A stretch of DNA of 64,000 bases from Paenibacillus nasutitermitis (GTDB lineage: Bacteria > Bacillota > Bacilli > Paenibacillales > Paenibacillaceae), in assembly GCF_014641075.1 (NCBI RefSeq), contig NZ_BMHP01000002.1:744001-808000 (forward strand), written 5' to 3'. The notes below the pieces were generated by a model. It had not been told where the DNA came from. It was given only the letters and a program-made list of their open reading frames with translations, and made no database searches. The position numbers and the translations under genes were made by a program. This document shows positions 55,991-64,000 of this stretch, in pieces. Within the stretch, counting starts at the first letter, position 1, and each line of letters begins with the position of its first letter.

Positions 55991-56221
55991 CTATGAAATA
56001 ATATCGACCATGACACGTTTTTGCGATTTCACTGCAGCAGATGTGACCACTGTCCGCAGCGCTTTCGCAATACGTCCCTGCTTGCCGATCACTTTGCCGA
56101 TATCGCTGGCATGGACCGACAGCATATAGACCGTGCCGCGGTCGTCTTCCTTCACCTCGACGCGCACATCCTCCGGGTAATCCACTAAAGCCTTAGCTAT
56201 GACAAGAATCAAATCCTTCAT
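55991..56221 (-). CDS. khpA: KH-domain RNA-binding protein KhpA (YlqC)
   Basis: Small KH protein that pairs with KhpB/Jag and binds RNA, influencing cell division and elongation. The 76-residue product has the KH core VYMLSVHASDIGKVIGKQGRIAKALRTVVTSAA with the GxxG loop (GKQG), and the length is typical (B. subtilis 81). It follows rpsP by 25 bases, the conserved pair. Confidence 0.96.
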   Translation of the reverse strand: MKDLILVIAKALVDYPEDVRVEVKEDDRGTVYMLSVHASDIGKVIGKQGRIAKALRTVVTSAAVKSQKRVMVDIIS

Positions 56222-56246
56222 CGTCTAGGCCCCCCGTAAAAGTGTT

Positions 56247-56519
56247 CTACTTCTGAAGTTTCAGCTCATGAAGCTTCGTCATAACACCGGCTTTGGAAAG
56301 CAGGTTACGAACGGTATCGGATGCTTGCGCTCCGTTTTGAAGCCATTTCAATGCCTTCTCTTCATCAATGTTCACCTGAGCCGGTTGGGAAACCGGATTG
56401 TAAGTGCCGATCTCTTCAATAAAGCGACCGTCACGCGGGGAACGGGAATCGGATACCACTACGCGGTAGAAAGGCGCTTTGTGCGCTCCGATACGTTTCA
56501 AACGAATACGTACTGCCAA
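56247..56519 (-). CDS. rpsP: 30S ribosomal protein S16
   Basis: Small-subunit protein. The 90-residue product ([42 protein letters not shown]...) matches B. subtilis S16 in length and order. The start is TTG, 8 bases after AGGAGGT; a longer frame beginning 3 codons earlier overlaps the site. The upstream 294 bases to ffh hold the structured element and no clear promoter, so transcription may come through from ffh. Confidence 0.97.
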   Translation of the reverse strand: MAVRIRLKRIGAHKAPFYRVVVSDSRSPRDGRFIEEIGTYNPVSQPAQVNIDEEKALKWLQNGAQASDTVRNLLSKAGVMTKLHELKLQK

Positions 56520-56603
56520 GAAAATCACCTCCTTATCAAAATGTTTAAATATTTAAGTCGTTAGTGTATTGAGTGTTCTAAAATGTTGTAAATATAAATG
56601 AAA

Positions 56604-56808
56604 GTTCAAAAGTTCGAAATTCAGCACCGAGAAGGTTGAATGAAGCTAGGGAATTTGGAGCGCAGCGTAGGGTAACCTACGTGAGCATCTCAGGGTTTTC
56701 GTAAGAAAACCAGCTTCGAAAGCATATGCTCTTTCCCGGCTGAATTCAAGATTCGACGTCGAATCCGCTCCCCTGAGTCACTTCGTGATCAATATCGGAC
56801 TTTTGAAC
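56604..56808. repeat. 205-bp structured element with terminal inverted repeats between ffh and rpsP
   Basis: The ends are 18-base inverted repeats with two mismatches (GTTCAAAAGTTCGAAATT and its near complement). Inside are two perfect plus-strand hairpins with GTAA loops (CGTAGG/CCTACG, 6 bp; GGTTTTC/GAAAACC, 7 bp), a perfect 16-base palindrome GATTCGACGTCGAATC, the palindrome AGCATATGCT, and separated complementary pairs AATTCAGC/GCTGAATT, CTCAGGG/CCCTGAG and GGAGCG/CGCTCC. No coding frame. It begins 5 bases after the ffh stop. A MITE-like repeat or structured RNA is likely; identity unknown. Confidence 0.8.
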
Positions 56809-56813
56809 CTCCG

Positions 56814-58187
56814 CTAGAAGGGGAATTTCATTCCTTTGGGGAGCATCCCTTTAAGCCCCTTCATCCCGCCCTTAGGCCCCTTAGGTCCCATCATGGAGGA
56901 GAACTGTTTCATCATTTTGCGCATATCGTCAAACTGCTTGATCAGCCGGTTAACATCAGCTACCGTCGTTCCACTTCCGGTCGCAATCCGCTTCCGGCGG
57001 CTGTGATTGAGAATCTCGGGCTTACGCTTCTCGTCCTTGGTCATCGATTTCACAATCGCCTCGACCCGGTTGATCTGCTTTTCATCCACCTTGAGATTTT
57101 TCATTTCTTTCATTTTGCCCATGCCGGGCATCATATCCATTAGCTGATCCAACGGTCCCAGCTTACGGACCTGATCCATCTGTTCCAGAAAATCATCAAA
57201 GGTAAATTCAGCTGTGCGCATCTTGCGCTCCATCTCGGCTGCTTTATCCGCATCAATGCTGGTCTGGGCTTTCTCGATCAGGGACAGCATGTCGCCCATA
57301 CCGAGAATCCGGGAAGCCATCCGCTCTGGGTGAAACGGCTCAAGCGGTTCGATCTTCTCTCCGGTTGCCACAAATTTGATGGGACAGCCCGTTACAGCTT
57401 TGACGGAGAGCGCGGCGCCGCCTCTTGTATCGCCATCAAGCTTGGTCAGCACAACACCGGTCAATTCCAGCTGTTCATGGAAGCTTTTGGCCACATTAAC
57501 CGCTTCTTGTCCCGTCATCGAATCTACAACAAGCAGCACTTCATCCGGTTTGGCCACTTCATGGACTTGACGAAGCTCCTCCATCAGCGCTGCATCAATA
57601 TGAAGCCGGCCGGCCGTATCGAGAATCACATAATCCAATCCGTTATCCTTTGCATGCTGAAGTCCGGAGCGGGCAATTTCGACCGGAGAGGTCTGATCGC
57701 CAAGCGTAAAGACAGGCACTCCGATTTGCTCCCCCAGCACCTGCAGCTGCTTGATGGCAGCGGGACGGTAAATATCTCCCGCCACCAGAAGCGGCTTGTG
57801 ATTGCTTTTCTGAAGCATTTTGGCAAGCTTTGCTGAAGAAGTCGTTTTACCTGCCCCTTGGAGACCGGCCATCAAAATAACCGTCGGAGGCTTGTTGGCT
57901 TTGGCGAGCTTGCTTTGGGTTCCGCCCATCAATTCCGTTAACTCTTTATTGACGATATCAACGACTACCATGCCGGGGGTAAAGCTTTTGGCCATTTCCT
58001 GACCGATCGCGCGATCCTTGACCTTGGCGATAAAATCTTTAACGACTTTGAAGTTAACGTCGGCTTCCAGAAGCGCCAGACGTACTTCGCGCATTGCTTC
58101 GTTTACGTCGTCCTCCGACACCTTGCCTTTGCCCCGGAGCTTGCCGAACACATTCTGCAGCCGGGTGGATAAGCCTTCAAACGCCAT
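56814..58187 (-). CDS. ffh: Signal recognition particle protein Ffh (SRP54)
   Basis: GTPase that binds signal sequences and 4.5S-type RNA and hands ribosomes to FtsY. The 457-residue product has the NG domains with GLQGAGKTTSSAKLAKML, DTAGRLHID and TKLDGDTRGGAALS motifs, and a Met-rich M domain (GMMPGMGKMKEMKNL, FSSMMGPKGPKGGMKGLKGMLPKGMKFPF). The ATG 8 bases after GAGG is preferred to a GTG three codons earlier. It follows ylxM by 23 bases. Confidence 0.97.
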   Translation of the reverse strand: MAFEGLSTRLQNVFGKLRGKGKVSEDDVNEAMREVRLALLEADVNFKVVKDFIAKVKDRAIGQEMAKSFTPGMVVVDIVNKELTELMGGTQSKLAKANKPPTVILMAGLQGAGKTTSSAKLAKMLQKSNHKPLLVAGDIYRPAAIKQLQVLGEQIGVPVFTLGDQTSPVEIARSGLQHAKDNGLDYVILDTAGRLHIDAALMEELRQVHEVAKPDEVLLVVDSMTGQEAVNVAKSFHEQLELTGVVLTKLDGDTRGGAALSVKAVTGCPIKFVATGEKIEPLEPFHPERMASRILGMGDMLSLIEKAQTSIDADKAAEMERKMRTAEFTFDDFLEQMDQVRKLGPLDQLMDMMPGMGKMKEMKNLKVDEKQINRVEAIVKSMTKDEKRKPEILNHSRRKRIATGSGTTVADVNRLIKQFDDMRKMMKQFSSMMGPKGPKGGMKGLKGMLPKGMKFPF

Positions 58188-58210
58188 CGTCATCACCTCT
58201 ATAGTTCATC

Positions 58211-58570
58211 TTACGTCTCCCGGATGCCCTGGGCAATCCGGCGCAGCTCATCAGCAAGTCCGTTCATCCCGCTAACACTGTCCGCGCATGCGTCCAGCCT
58301 GACCAGCCATGCCTGTCCGGCTTCATGCTTTTGCAGCAGGTGCAGCTTGCTTTCATAACTCTCAAGCATGGACTGGGCCCGCTTGAGATGCTCGTATATA
58401 GCCTGACGGCTGATTTCAAACTCTTCAGCAATTTCGCCAAGCGAATAATCATCGTGAAAATAGTATTTTAGAAATGTCCGCTGCTTCTCTGTGAGCAGCA
58501 GCCCGTAGAAATCAAACAGCATGTTGATCCGATTGGTTTTGGTCAGGGCGTCAGGTTCAATTGTGCTCAG
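58211..58570 (-). CDS. ylxM: YlxM, helix-turn-helix SRP-associated protein, probable CTG start
   Basis: Small protein of the ylxM-ffh operon, thought to act in SRP function. From the first ATG the product is 103 residues ([53 protein letters not shown]...), but the family has further conserved residues before this, and the frame upstream reads [16 protein letters not shown]. No ATG, GTG or TTG lies in that stretch before an in-frame stop; a CTG stands 9 bases after GAGG and gives 119 residues. The start is therefore inferred. A promoter lies about 50 bases upstream. Confidence 0.85.
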   Translation of the reverse strand: MSTIEPDALTKTNRINMLFDFYGLLLTEKQRTFLKYYFHDDYSLGEIAEEFEISRQAIYEHLKRAQSMLESYESKLHLLQKHEAGQAWLVRLDACADSVSGMNGLADELRRIAQGIRET

Positions 58571-58623
58571 ACTCAGCCACCTCTTCCGTCAAGGGAAAAA
58601 CCTTTACATCTTATCTGTCGTCT

Positions 58624-58653
58624 ATCATAGCCCAGCAGATACCTTGCTGTCAA
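58624..58653 (-). promoter_or_regulatory. Sigma-A promoter of ylxM-ffh
   Basis: TTGACA (consensus), an 18-base spacer and TATGAT in sense, right after the ftsY stop. It predicts a leader of about 47 bases and supports a start at the CTG. Confidence 0.85.
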
Positions 58654-58666
58654 GTATATTCCCTTG

Positions 58667-59677
58667 TCACCTGTTTTCAGCCGTTTCGTCCTCATCAGCC
58701 TCTGCCTTCTGGATCAGGCCGGCAAACAACGCATGCACAAACTGCTCGGAATCGAATTCCTGCAGATCGTCCATCTTCTCTCCCAGACCGACCAGCTTCA
58801 CCGGCAGATGAAGCTCATTGCGGATCGCGATGACGATCCCGCCTTTTGCCGTTCCATCCAGCTTCGTCAGCACCAGACCCGTTACACCGCTTTTCTCGCC
58901 GAAAAGCTTCGCTTGGCTGAGCGCATTTTGCCCCGTTGTCGCATCAAGCACAAGCAGCACTTCATGAGGGGCGCTTGGAACCTCGCGTTGAATAACACGG
59001 TATATTTTGTTAAGCTCGTCCATCAGGTTGGATTTGTTTTGCAGCCTTCCCGCTGTATCGCACAGCAGCACATCGACTCCCCGCTGCTTGGCGGCCTGAA
59101 CGGCGTCGAACATGACCGCCGCTGGATCTGATCCGGCCTGCTGCTTGATGACATCAACGCCAACGCGCTGGCCCCACACTTCAAGCTGCTCTATCGCACC
59201 GGCGCGAAATGTATCCCCCGCCGCCAACAGCACCTTTTTGCCTTCGGATTTAAACTTGTGGGCAAGCTTGCCGATCGTCGTTGTTTTGCCGACACCATTC
59301 ACGCCGACAAACAAAATAACGGTCATTCCTGAAGCCGCCATTTGCAGTCCCGCTTTTTCATTGCTTTTCAGCAAATCGACCAGTTTCTCCGACAGCACAG
59401 GCTGAAGATCCGCAGCATTTTCGATCTTGCGTTTCTTCACCTCTGCCCGAAGCTCCTCGATCAGCTGCATGACGGTGTTCACGCCTACGTCGGCACCGAT
59501 CAGAATCTCTTCAAGTTCCTCGTAGAATTCCTCATCGATTTTCTTGCGCCTGGTGATCAGGTCCTCGACCTTCTCGACGAATGCCGTTCTGGTTTTGGTC
59601 AGCCCTTCCTTAAATGCATTGGTAACCGCTTCTGTCTTGCTTGAAATACTTTCCTTCAGACGTTTAAAAAAACTCAT
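58667..59677 (-). CDS. ftsY: SRP receptor FtsY
   Basis: Membrane-bound GTPase that receives Ffh-ribosome complexes. The 336-residue product starts MSFFKRLKESISSKTEAVTNAFKEGLTKTR with a short basic N-terminus in place of a long acidic A domain, and has VGVNGVGKTTTIGKLAHKF, DTAGRLQNKSNLM and TKLDGTAKGGIV motifs. Length equals B. subtilis FtsY (329) within a few residues. The ATG has GGAGGA at 8 bases; a 31-codon longer frame lacks a site. It follows smc by 89 bases. Confidence 0.97.
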   Translation of the reverse strand: MSFFKRLKESISSKTEAVTNAFKEGLTKTRTAFVEKVEDLITRRKKIDEEFYEELEEILIGADVGVNTVMQLIEELRAEVKKRKIENAADLQPVLSEKLVDLLKSNEKAGLQMAASGMTVILFVGVNGVGKTTTIGKLAHKFKSEGKKVLLAAGDTFRAGAIEQLEVWGQRVGVDVIKQQAGSDPAAVMFDAVQAAKQRGVDVLLCDTAGRLQNKSNLMDELNKIYRVIQREVPSAPHEVLLVLDATTGQNALSQAKLFGEKSGVTGLVLTKLDGTAKGGIVIAIRNELHLPVKLVGLGEKMDDLQEFDSEQFVHALFAGLIQKAEADEDETAENR

Positions 59678-59766
59678 CGGTTTTCCTCCAACTTCATGTC
59701 TTGTTTGTAAAAGCCGGAATTCAGACGCCAAGCTGGCGCGCCCCCGGTCGGTTTGTTCAGGCGTCG

Positions 59767-62700
59767 TCAAGCGGAAACGGCTTCCTCGTCCTCGAGACGC
59801 ACCGAAACTAGTTTGGAGACCCCGCCTTCTTCCATGGTCACCCCATAAAGCACATCCGCCTCTTCCATGGTGCCTTTGCGGTGTGTGACAACAATGAACT
59901 GCGTCAGCTCCGAAAACTCGCGCAAATACTGGGCAAACCGCGATACATTGGCCTCATCCAAAGCCGCCTCAACTTCATCCAGCACACAGAAAGGAACGGG
60001 CTTGACCTGCAGGATGGCAAACAACAGAGCGATAGCGGTGAGAGCCCGCTCGCCTCCGGAAAGAAGCTGAAGATTCTGGAGTTTCTTACCCGGAGGCTGC
60101 GCTACAATATCGATTCCGCTGTCGAGCACGCGATCCGGCTCCACCATGACAAGATCCGCGCGTCCGCCTCCGAACAGCTTGGCAAAAACAACAACAAAAT
60201 GTCCGCGGATCGCTTCGAATGTCGTTTTGAACCGTTTGCTCATCTCCTCATCCATTTCGCGGATGACCTGGTAGAGCGTCGTTTTTGCTTCAATAAGATC
60301 ATTCTTCTGATCGTTCAGAAATGTATAACGTTCCTTCACTCTTTCGTATTCTTCTATCGCTCCGAGATTGACTTCGCCCAGAGCGGAGATCTTGCGTTTG
60401 AGCTCGCGCACCTGATTTTGTGTCTCCTGAACATCCTCGGGAAGGGGGTAGCGCTCTTTGGCCAGTTCATAGCTCAGCTCGTATTCCTCGCTTAGCTTGC
60501 GAAGAAGGTTATCCAGCTCCACGTCCAGCCGGTTAGCCGCGATTTCCGTCTGCCGGAGCTGATCGTCGACCGAGCGCAGCTGTGTTCGCTGCTCCTTCGT
60601 TTCGCTTTCACCCTGCTCCAGCTCGCGGGTGAGCTCCGCCCGCTGTGCGCGTTTAATATCGGTCTGCTCCGAGCAGGAGTCCTTCTGCAGCTTCAACTGG
60701 TTCAGCTGCTCAATCTGCCTGACACTTTCCTCCATATGCAGCCCTGCTTCTTCCTCCTGGCGGGCCAACATCGTACGCAGTCCCGCAAGCTCCTGCTTGG
60801 CCCGGCCAATATCGGAACGCACCCTCGCCGCCTGGTCTTCGAAGGAATGCTTTTCCTGGTCTGTTTTGGCTGCGGCGATTTTCAAATCCGTCAATTGATC
60901 CTGAAGCTGCTCCTTCGCCGACTCCCCTTCCTTGCGGCGGGTCTCCGCGATACGGATCGCTTCCTGCAGCTTGGTTTCTTCCAGCGACAATTCAGCCAGG
61001 CGTTCCTTCGCTGCAGCTTCCGCATTGGCAATGTTCTGCCGCTCGGCTTTCTGACCGTCATTATCGGCATCAAACAGCTGACGCTGCTCATTCAGATAAC
61101 GTCCCTCATTATCGAGCTGCTGCAGCTCGGCCCGGACCTGCTGCTCCTCGATACGGCGCTGCTCGCCCTGGGCACGCAGCTCATCCACATTCTGGTTGCG
61201 GATCGACTGTTCCTTGCGCAGATCGCTAATTTTGTCGCGCAGCTTGCCAAGCTGATCGTCCGTGGTTTTGATTTCTTCGCTCAACTGCTCAATTTGACGC
61301 TGCCGGCCAAGCAGATTGGCGCCTTTCTTCTGCAGGCTGCCACCTGTCATAGATCCGCCGGCATTGACCACGTCGCCCTCCAGTGTAACTACCCGGAAAC
61401 GGTATTGGCATTTGGCCGCGATGCGGTTGGCATGCTCCAGCGTGTCGGCCAGCAGTACATTGCCGAGCAAATTATTGATAATCGAAGAATACTTTGGCTC
61501 GCAGGAGACGAGCTCTGCCGCAACGCCGACAAAACCTTCAATGCTCTCTATCATCCTCTTGTCATGTTCGGGAATATTCCGCCCCCGAATCACATCAAGT
61601 GGCAGGAAAGTCGCCCTTCCCAGCTGACGCTGCTTCAGAAATGCAATTGCCGCCCGGGCGCTTTTCTCATCTTCCATAACGACATGCTGCAGCGCGCCGC
61701 CGAGCGCCGTTTCCACGGCCAGCTCCACCTTCTCCGGCACACGTACAAGCTCCGCCACAGCGCCGTGAACGCCCTGAAGCCCGCCAGCGGATCGGCGCGA
61801 TGCCTTAAGTACCTCACGGACTCCCTGCATGAACCCATCCAGGTCATCCTGCATTTCCTTCATCGTATCCCGGCGCGAACGGAGCCCTTCCAGCTTCTGC
61901 TCCCACTTCCGCGCGGCTCCCTGTGCTTCTTCCAGCAGCTTAACACCGGATTGCAGCTGCTCGCCTTCATGAATATAACGATCGCGAAGCGCCGTTATTT
62001 CAGCGAGCGTCTTCACCAGACGCTGCTCCAGCTCCTGCTTGCGGGCGGTGAGTTTCCCGTGCTGCTCCTGCCATTTCGCATGCTCCTCGCCAAGTCTTTC
62101 CACCCGGCGCTGCAGCGCTTCCTCCTGCTGGGCTGCATAACGTATTTCGTTGCGCAGCTGGGCCATGGAACTAAGCACATCAAGCAATTCGCTCTTAAGC
62201 GATTCCTCAGCATCGCCTGACGCTGAAGCGGCGGTTCCCAATAACCTTGCCTCTTCATTTGCCAGCTTCGCACGAATGGTCTGAAGATCATTCTCAAGCG
62301 CAGCCGCTTTGCCGCGGTACTCCGCTTCTTCCTTCGTCAGCTGGCCGATCCGCTCATTCTGTGCGGCCAGGGATGACTCCAGTTGGGAACGGTTCTGCTC
62401 CAAATTGCGTTTTCGTTCTTTAAGAACTTCTCCGTAACCTTCGCATTTCTCGTAATCCTCGCTGTACTGAAGCATTGACTCATGCAGCCGGTCAAGCGCT
62501 TCCTCAAGCTCCCGCAGCTTCTGCCTGTCTTTCTCCAGTAAAGCATCATGCTTGCTGACAACCGTCGATAAGGTAAGATGCTCCTCTTTCAATCGGGTCA
62601 TGCGCACGCTAGCTTCGCTCCAGGAGGTGTGAACGGCTTGAATATTATGTACATACATCGATATTTCGGATGTTTTCAGCTGCTCTTTGAATTGCTTAAA

Positions 62701-63342
62701 GCTTATTGCTTTCTCCGATTGGATACGAAGCGGCTCCACCTGGTCCTCAAGCTCCGAGACCAGGTCATGAATGCGCAGCAAATTCTGCTCGGTATCATCG
62801 AGCTTCTTCTGCGCTTCGCGTTTGCGCGATTTATATTTTACGATCCCGGAGGCTTCTTCAAAAATACCCCGGCGATCTTCTGAGCGTGTGCTGAGAATTT
62901 CTTCAATGCGTCCCTGTCCGATAATGGAATAGGCTTCCTTGCCGATGCCCGTATCCATAAACAATTCCGTTATGTCCTTCAGTCGGCAGGGTTGTTTGTT
63001 GATCATATATTCGCTGTCGCCGCTGCGATGGACTCGCCGGGTTACCGTCACCTCATTGAATTCCAAGGGCAGCGCATTATCTGAATTATCGAGCGTCAAC
63101 GATACTTCGCCGAAATTAACCGCTTTGCGCGCATCGCTTCCGGCAAAAATAATATCTTCCATTTTGCCGCCGCGAAGACTTTTGGCGCTCTGTTCGCCCA
63201 GCACCCAACGGATGCTGTCGCTTATATTGCTTTTGCCGCTGCCGTTAGGACCGACCACAGCCGTGATGCCTTGAACGAATTCAAGCTCCGTCTTGTCGGC
63301 AAATGATTTAAACCCTGCTAATTCAATCCTTTTCAGGAACAT
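59767..63342 (-). CDS. smc: Chromosome partition protein Smc
   Basis: ATPase that, with ScpA and ScpB, loops and separates chromosomes. The 1191-residue product (B. subtilis 1186) has Walker A GPNGSGKSNISDSI at its N-terminus, two long coiled coils, a hinge (about 510 to 670, GGLQGVHGAVAELVRVPEK..., VVNAGGSMTGGSLQKKGANLLGR) and C-terminal signature LLSGGERALTAIALLFA and Walker B FCVLDEVEAALDEANV. GAGGTG lies 12 bases before the ATG. Follows rnc across a 216-base gap with its own promoter. Confidence 0.97.
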   Translation of the reverse strand: MFLKRIELAGFKSFADKTELEFVQGITAVVGPNGSGKSNISDSIRWVLGEQSAKSLRGGKMEDIIFAGSDARKAVNFGEVSLTLDNSDNALPLEFNEVTVTRRVHRSGDSEYMINKQPCRLKDITELFMDTGIGKEAYSIIGQGRIEEILSTRSEDRRGIFEEASGIVKYKSRKREAQKKLDDTEQNLLRIHDLVSELEDQVEPLRIQSEKAISFKQFKEQLKTSEISMYVHNIQAVHTSWSEASVRMTRLKEEHLTLSTVVSKHDALLEKDRQKLRELEEALDRLHESMLQYSEDYEKCEGYGEVLKERKRNLEQNRSQLESSLAAQNERIGQLTKEEAEYRGKAAALENDLQTIRAKLANEEARLLGTAASASGDAEESLKSELLDVLSSMAQLRNEIRYAAQQEEALQRRVERLGEEHAKWQEQHGKLTARKQELEQRLVKTLAEITALRDRYIHEGEQLQSGVKLLEEAQGAARKWEQKLEGLRSRRDTMKEMQDDLDGFMQGVREVLKASRRSAGGLQGVHGAVAELVRVPEKVELAVETALGGALQHVVMEDEKSARAAIAFLKQRQLGRATFLPLDVIRGRNIPEHDKRMIESIEGFVGVAAELVSCEPKYSSIINNLLGNVLLADTLEHANRIAAKCQYRFRVVTLEGDVVNAGGSMTGGSLQKKGANLLGRQRQIEQLSEEIKTTDDQLGKLRDKISDLRKEQSIRNQNVDELRAQGEQRRIEEQQVRAELQQLDNEGRYLNEQRQLFDADNDGQKAERQNIANAEAAAKERLAELSLEETKLQEAIRIAETRRKEGESAKEQLQDQLTDLKIAAAKTDQEKHSFEDQAARVRSDIGRAKQELAGLRTMLARQEEEAGLHMEESVRQIEQLNQLKLQKDSCSEQTDIKRAQRAELTRELEQGESETKEQRTQLRSVDDQLRQTEIAANRLDVELDNLLRKLSEEYELSYELAKERYPLPEDVQETQNQVRELKRKISALGEVNLGAIEEYERVKERYTFLNDQKNDLIEAKTTLYQVIREMDEEMSKRFKTTFEAIRGHFVVVFAKLFGGGRADLVMVEPDRVLDSGIDIVAQPPGKKLQNLQLLSGGERALTAIALLFAILQVKPVPFCVLDEVEAALDEANVSRFAQYLREFSELTQFIVVTHRKGTMEEADVLYGVTMEEGGVSKLVSVRLEDEEAVSA

Positions 63343-63366
63343 ATCTTAGCCTTCACCTCATCGACT

Positions 63367-63375
63367 ATTGTATCA
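63367..63375 (-). promoter_or_regulatory. Extended -10 promoter element of smc
   Basis: TGaTACAAT in sense, about 25 bases before the start codon, with TGTCC/GGACA arms just upstream. The -35 region is poor. It allows smc to be made apart from rnc. Confidence 0.55.
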
Positions 63376-63462
63376 TATTTGTCCGAAAAGGACAGGTTCA
63401 ATTGCTCGCTTGGGGGGCTATGCCGCGATGGATCTCACGGTTTCATGAGCGTTTTGCGATAT

Positions 63463-63476
63463 GGGAAAATTTTCCC
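63463..63476. repeat. 14-bp palindrome between rnc and smc
   Basis: GGGAAAATTTTCCC, perfect. AT-rich centre and no following U-run; might be an operator. Position 120 bases before smc. Confidence 0.4.
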
Positions 63477-63558
63477 TGACTCGCCGCTTCCCGCGCAAAA
63501 AATCCCGGAACGCTTGACCAGCGACCAGGATCTTTTCGCAGCTATTGAATGAAGAGAA

Positions 63559-64000
63559 TTAGCCGGGCAGTTTGCGCCAAGCTTCCGCAGCAGCCTGCTG
63601 CTCCGCTTCCTTCTTTGTTCGTCCGACTCCAGTTCCATACAGATCATCCGCGATGTAGACTTCCACGACAAATTCGCGGTCGTGGGCAGGCCCCCGCTCC
63701 TCTGTGATCCGGTATTCGATAGGACCCATGCCGCTATGCTGGGCACGCTCCTGCAGCGTAGATTTGTAATCCTTGACGAGCATGCCGCCATCGCTGTCGA
63801 TGTGGGGGAAGATGTGGCGCGCGAGAAAATTCCGCACAGCCTCCAGCCCCTGATCGAGATAAATCGCTCCGACAAAGGATTCGAACAGATCGGCAAGCAG
63901 AGCAGGCCGAAGCCTGCCGCCGAGTTGTTCCTCACCGCGCCCAAGCATAACATGGGCGCCCAGTCCAAGCATATCCGCGAACCTTGCAAGCGATGGCTCG
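63559..64000 (-). CDS. rnc: Ribonuclease III (partial, N-terminus beyond the window)
   Basis: Double-strand-specific RNase that processes rRNA and mRNA. The visible 146 codons begin within the conserved nuclease domain (EPSLARFADMLGLGAHVMLGRGEEQLGGRLRPALLADLFESFVGAIYLDQGLEAVRNFL, with the second Mg-binding acidic set E-x(2)-VGAIYLD) and end with the double-stranded RNA-binding domain (DYKSTLQERAQHSGMGPIEYRITEERGPAHDREFVVEVYIADDLYGTGVGRTKKEAEQQAAAEAWRKL). Upstream part is outside. rnc-smc-ftsY is the usual Bacillales order. Confidence 0.95.
   Translation of the reverse strand, partial: EPSLARFADMLGLGAHVMLGRGEEQLGGRLRPALLADLFESFVGAIYLDQGLEAVRNFLARHIFPHIDSDGGMLVKDYKSTLQERAQHSGMGPIEYRITEERGPAHDREFVVEVYIADDLYGTGVGRTKKEAEQQAAAEAWRKLPG

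Noticed and set aside
60736..62220. 494-codon plus-strand frame inside smc
   Set aside because: Antisense to the coiled-coil part of smc, Leu/Gln-rich by reverse complement of Glu/Lys codons, without a start site.
63435..63989. 184-codon minus-strand frame over rnc
   Set aside because: Same strand, wrong frame; the RNase III frame has conserved domains.

Overview
The window reads as a chromosome segment of a Gram-positive, flagellated, probably spore-forming Bacillales bacterium of Paenibacillus type. The evidence is gene order: a Bacillus-type fla/che operon (flgB to sigD) sits between the codY-hslUV-trmFO-topA-dprA-sucCD block and rpsB-tsf-pyrH-frr-uppS-cdsA, and the block smc-ftsY-ylxM-ffh-rpsP-khpA-rimM-trmD-rplS lies upstream. 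The moderate GC content, frequent TTG/GTG starts behind strong AGGAGG sites, and the extra small genes around sigD fit Paenibacillaceae better than Bacillus. The genus is inferred; no marker gene proves it. Every protein gene is on the minus strand except yifB, so transcription runs from high to low coordinates.

Layout in transcription order. (1) 64000-52255: rnc (cut by the window edge), smc, ftsY, ylxM-ffh, a 205-bp structured non-coding element, rpsP, khpA, a terminator plus dispersed repeat, rimM, trmD, rplS with its own promoter and leader, lepB, rbgA. (2) 52252-46979: rnhB, then a FliK-like/FlhB-like pair (ylqG, ylqH) with yraN, facing the oppositely oriented yifB. (3) 46978-36508: a 514-bp divergent promoter region, sucC-sucD, dprA, topA, trmFO, hslV, hslU, codY. 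(4) 36269-4708: the fla/che operon, about 32 kb: rod and basal body, MS ring and C ring, export ATPase, hook assembly, export gate, SRP-like and MinD-like regulators, chemotaxis genes, sigD, FapA and four small accessory genes. (5) 4492-1: rpsB, terminator plus second repeat copy, tsf, pyrH, frr, uppS, cdsA (cut by the window edge).

Almost everything is standard translation, secretion, cell-envelope and motility machinery. The points of most interest are: an in-frame amber stop that splits flhA after residue 474 while the rest of the motility set looks intact; a 205-bp element with imperfect terminal inverted repeats and several GTAA-loop hairpins between rpsP and ffh; two diverged copies of a roughly 105-bp repeat, each just after a terminator and just before a housekeeping gene (tsf, rimM); a perfect 68-bp tandem duplication between cheA and cheW; a ylxM gene whose start seems to be CTG; and accessory genes in the operon tail, including a membrane-anchored protein that resembles only the non-catalytic part of MltG. 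No tRNA, rRNA, CRISPR array, insertion sequence with a transposase, or prophage was seen.
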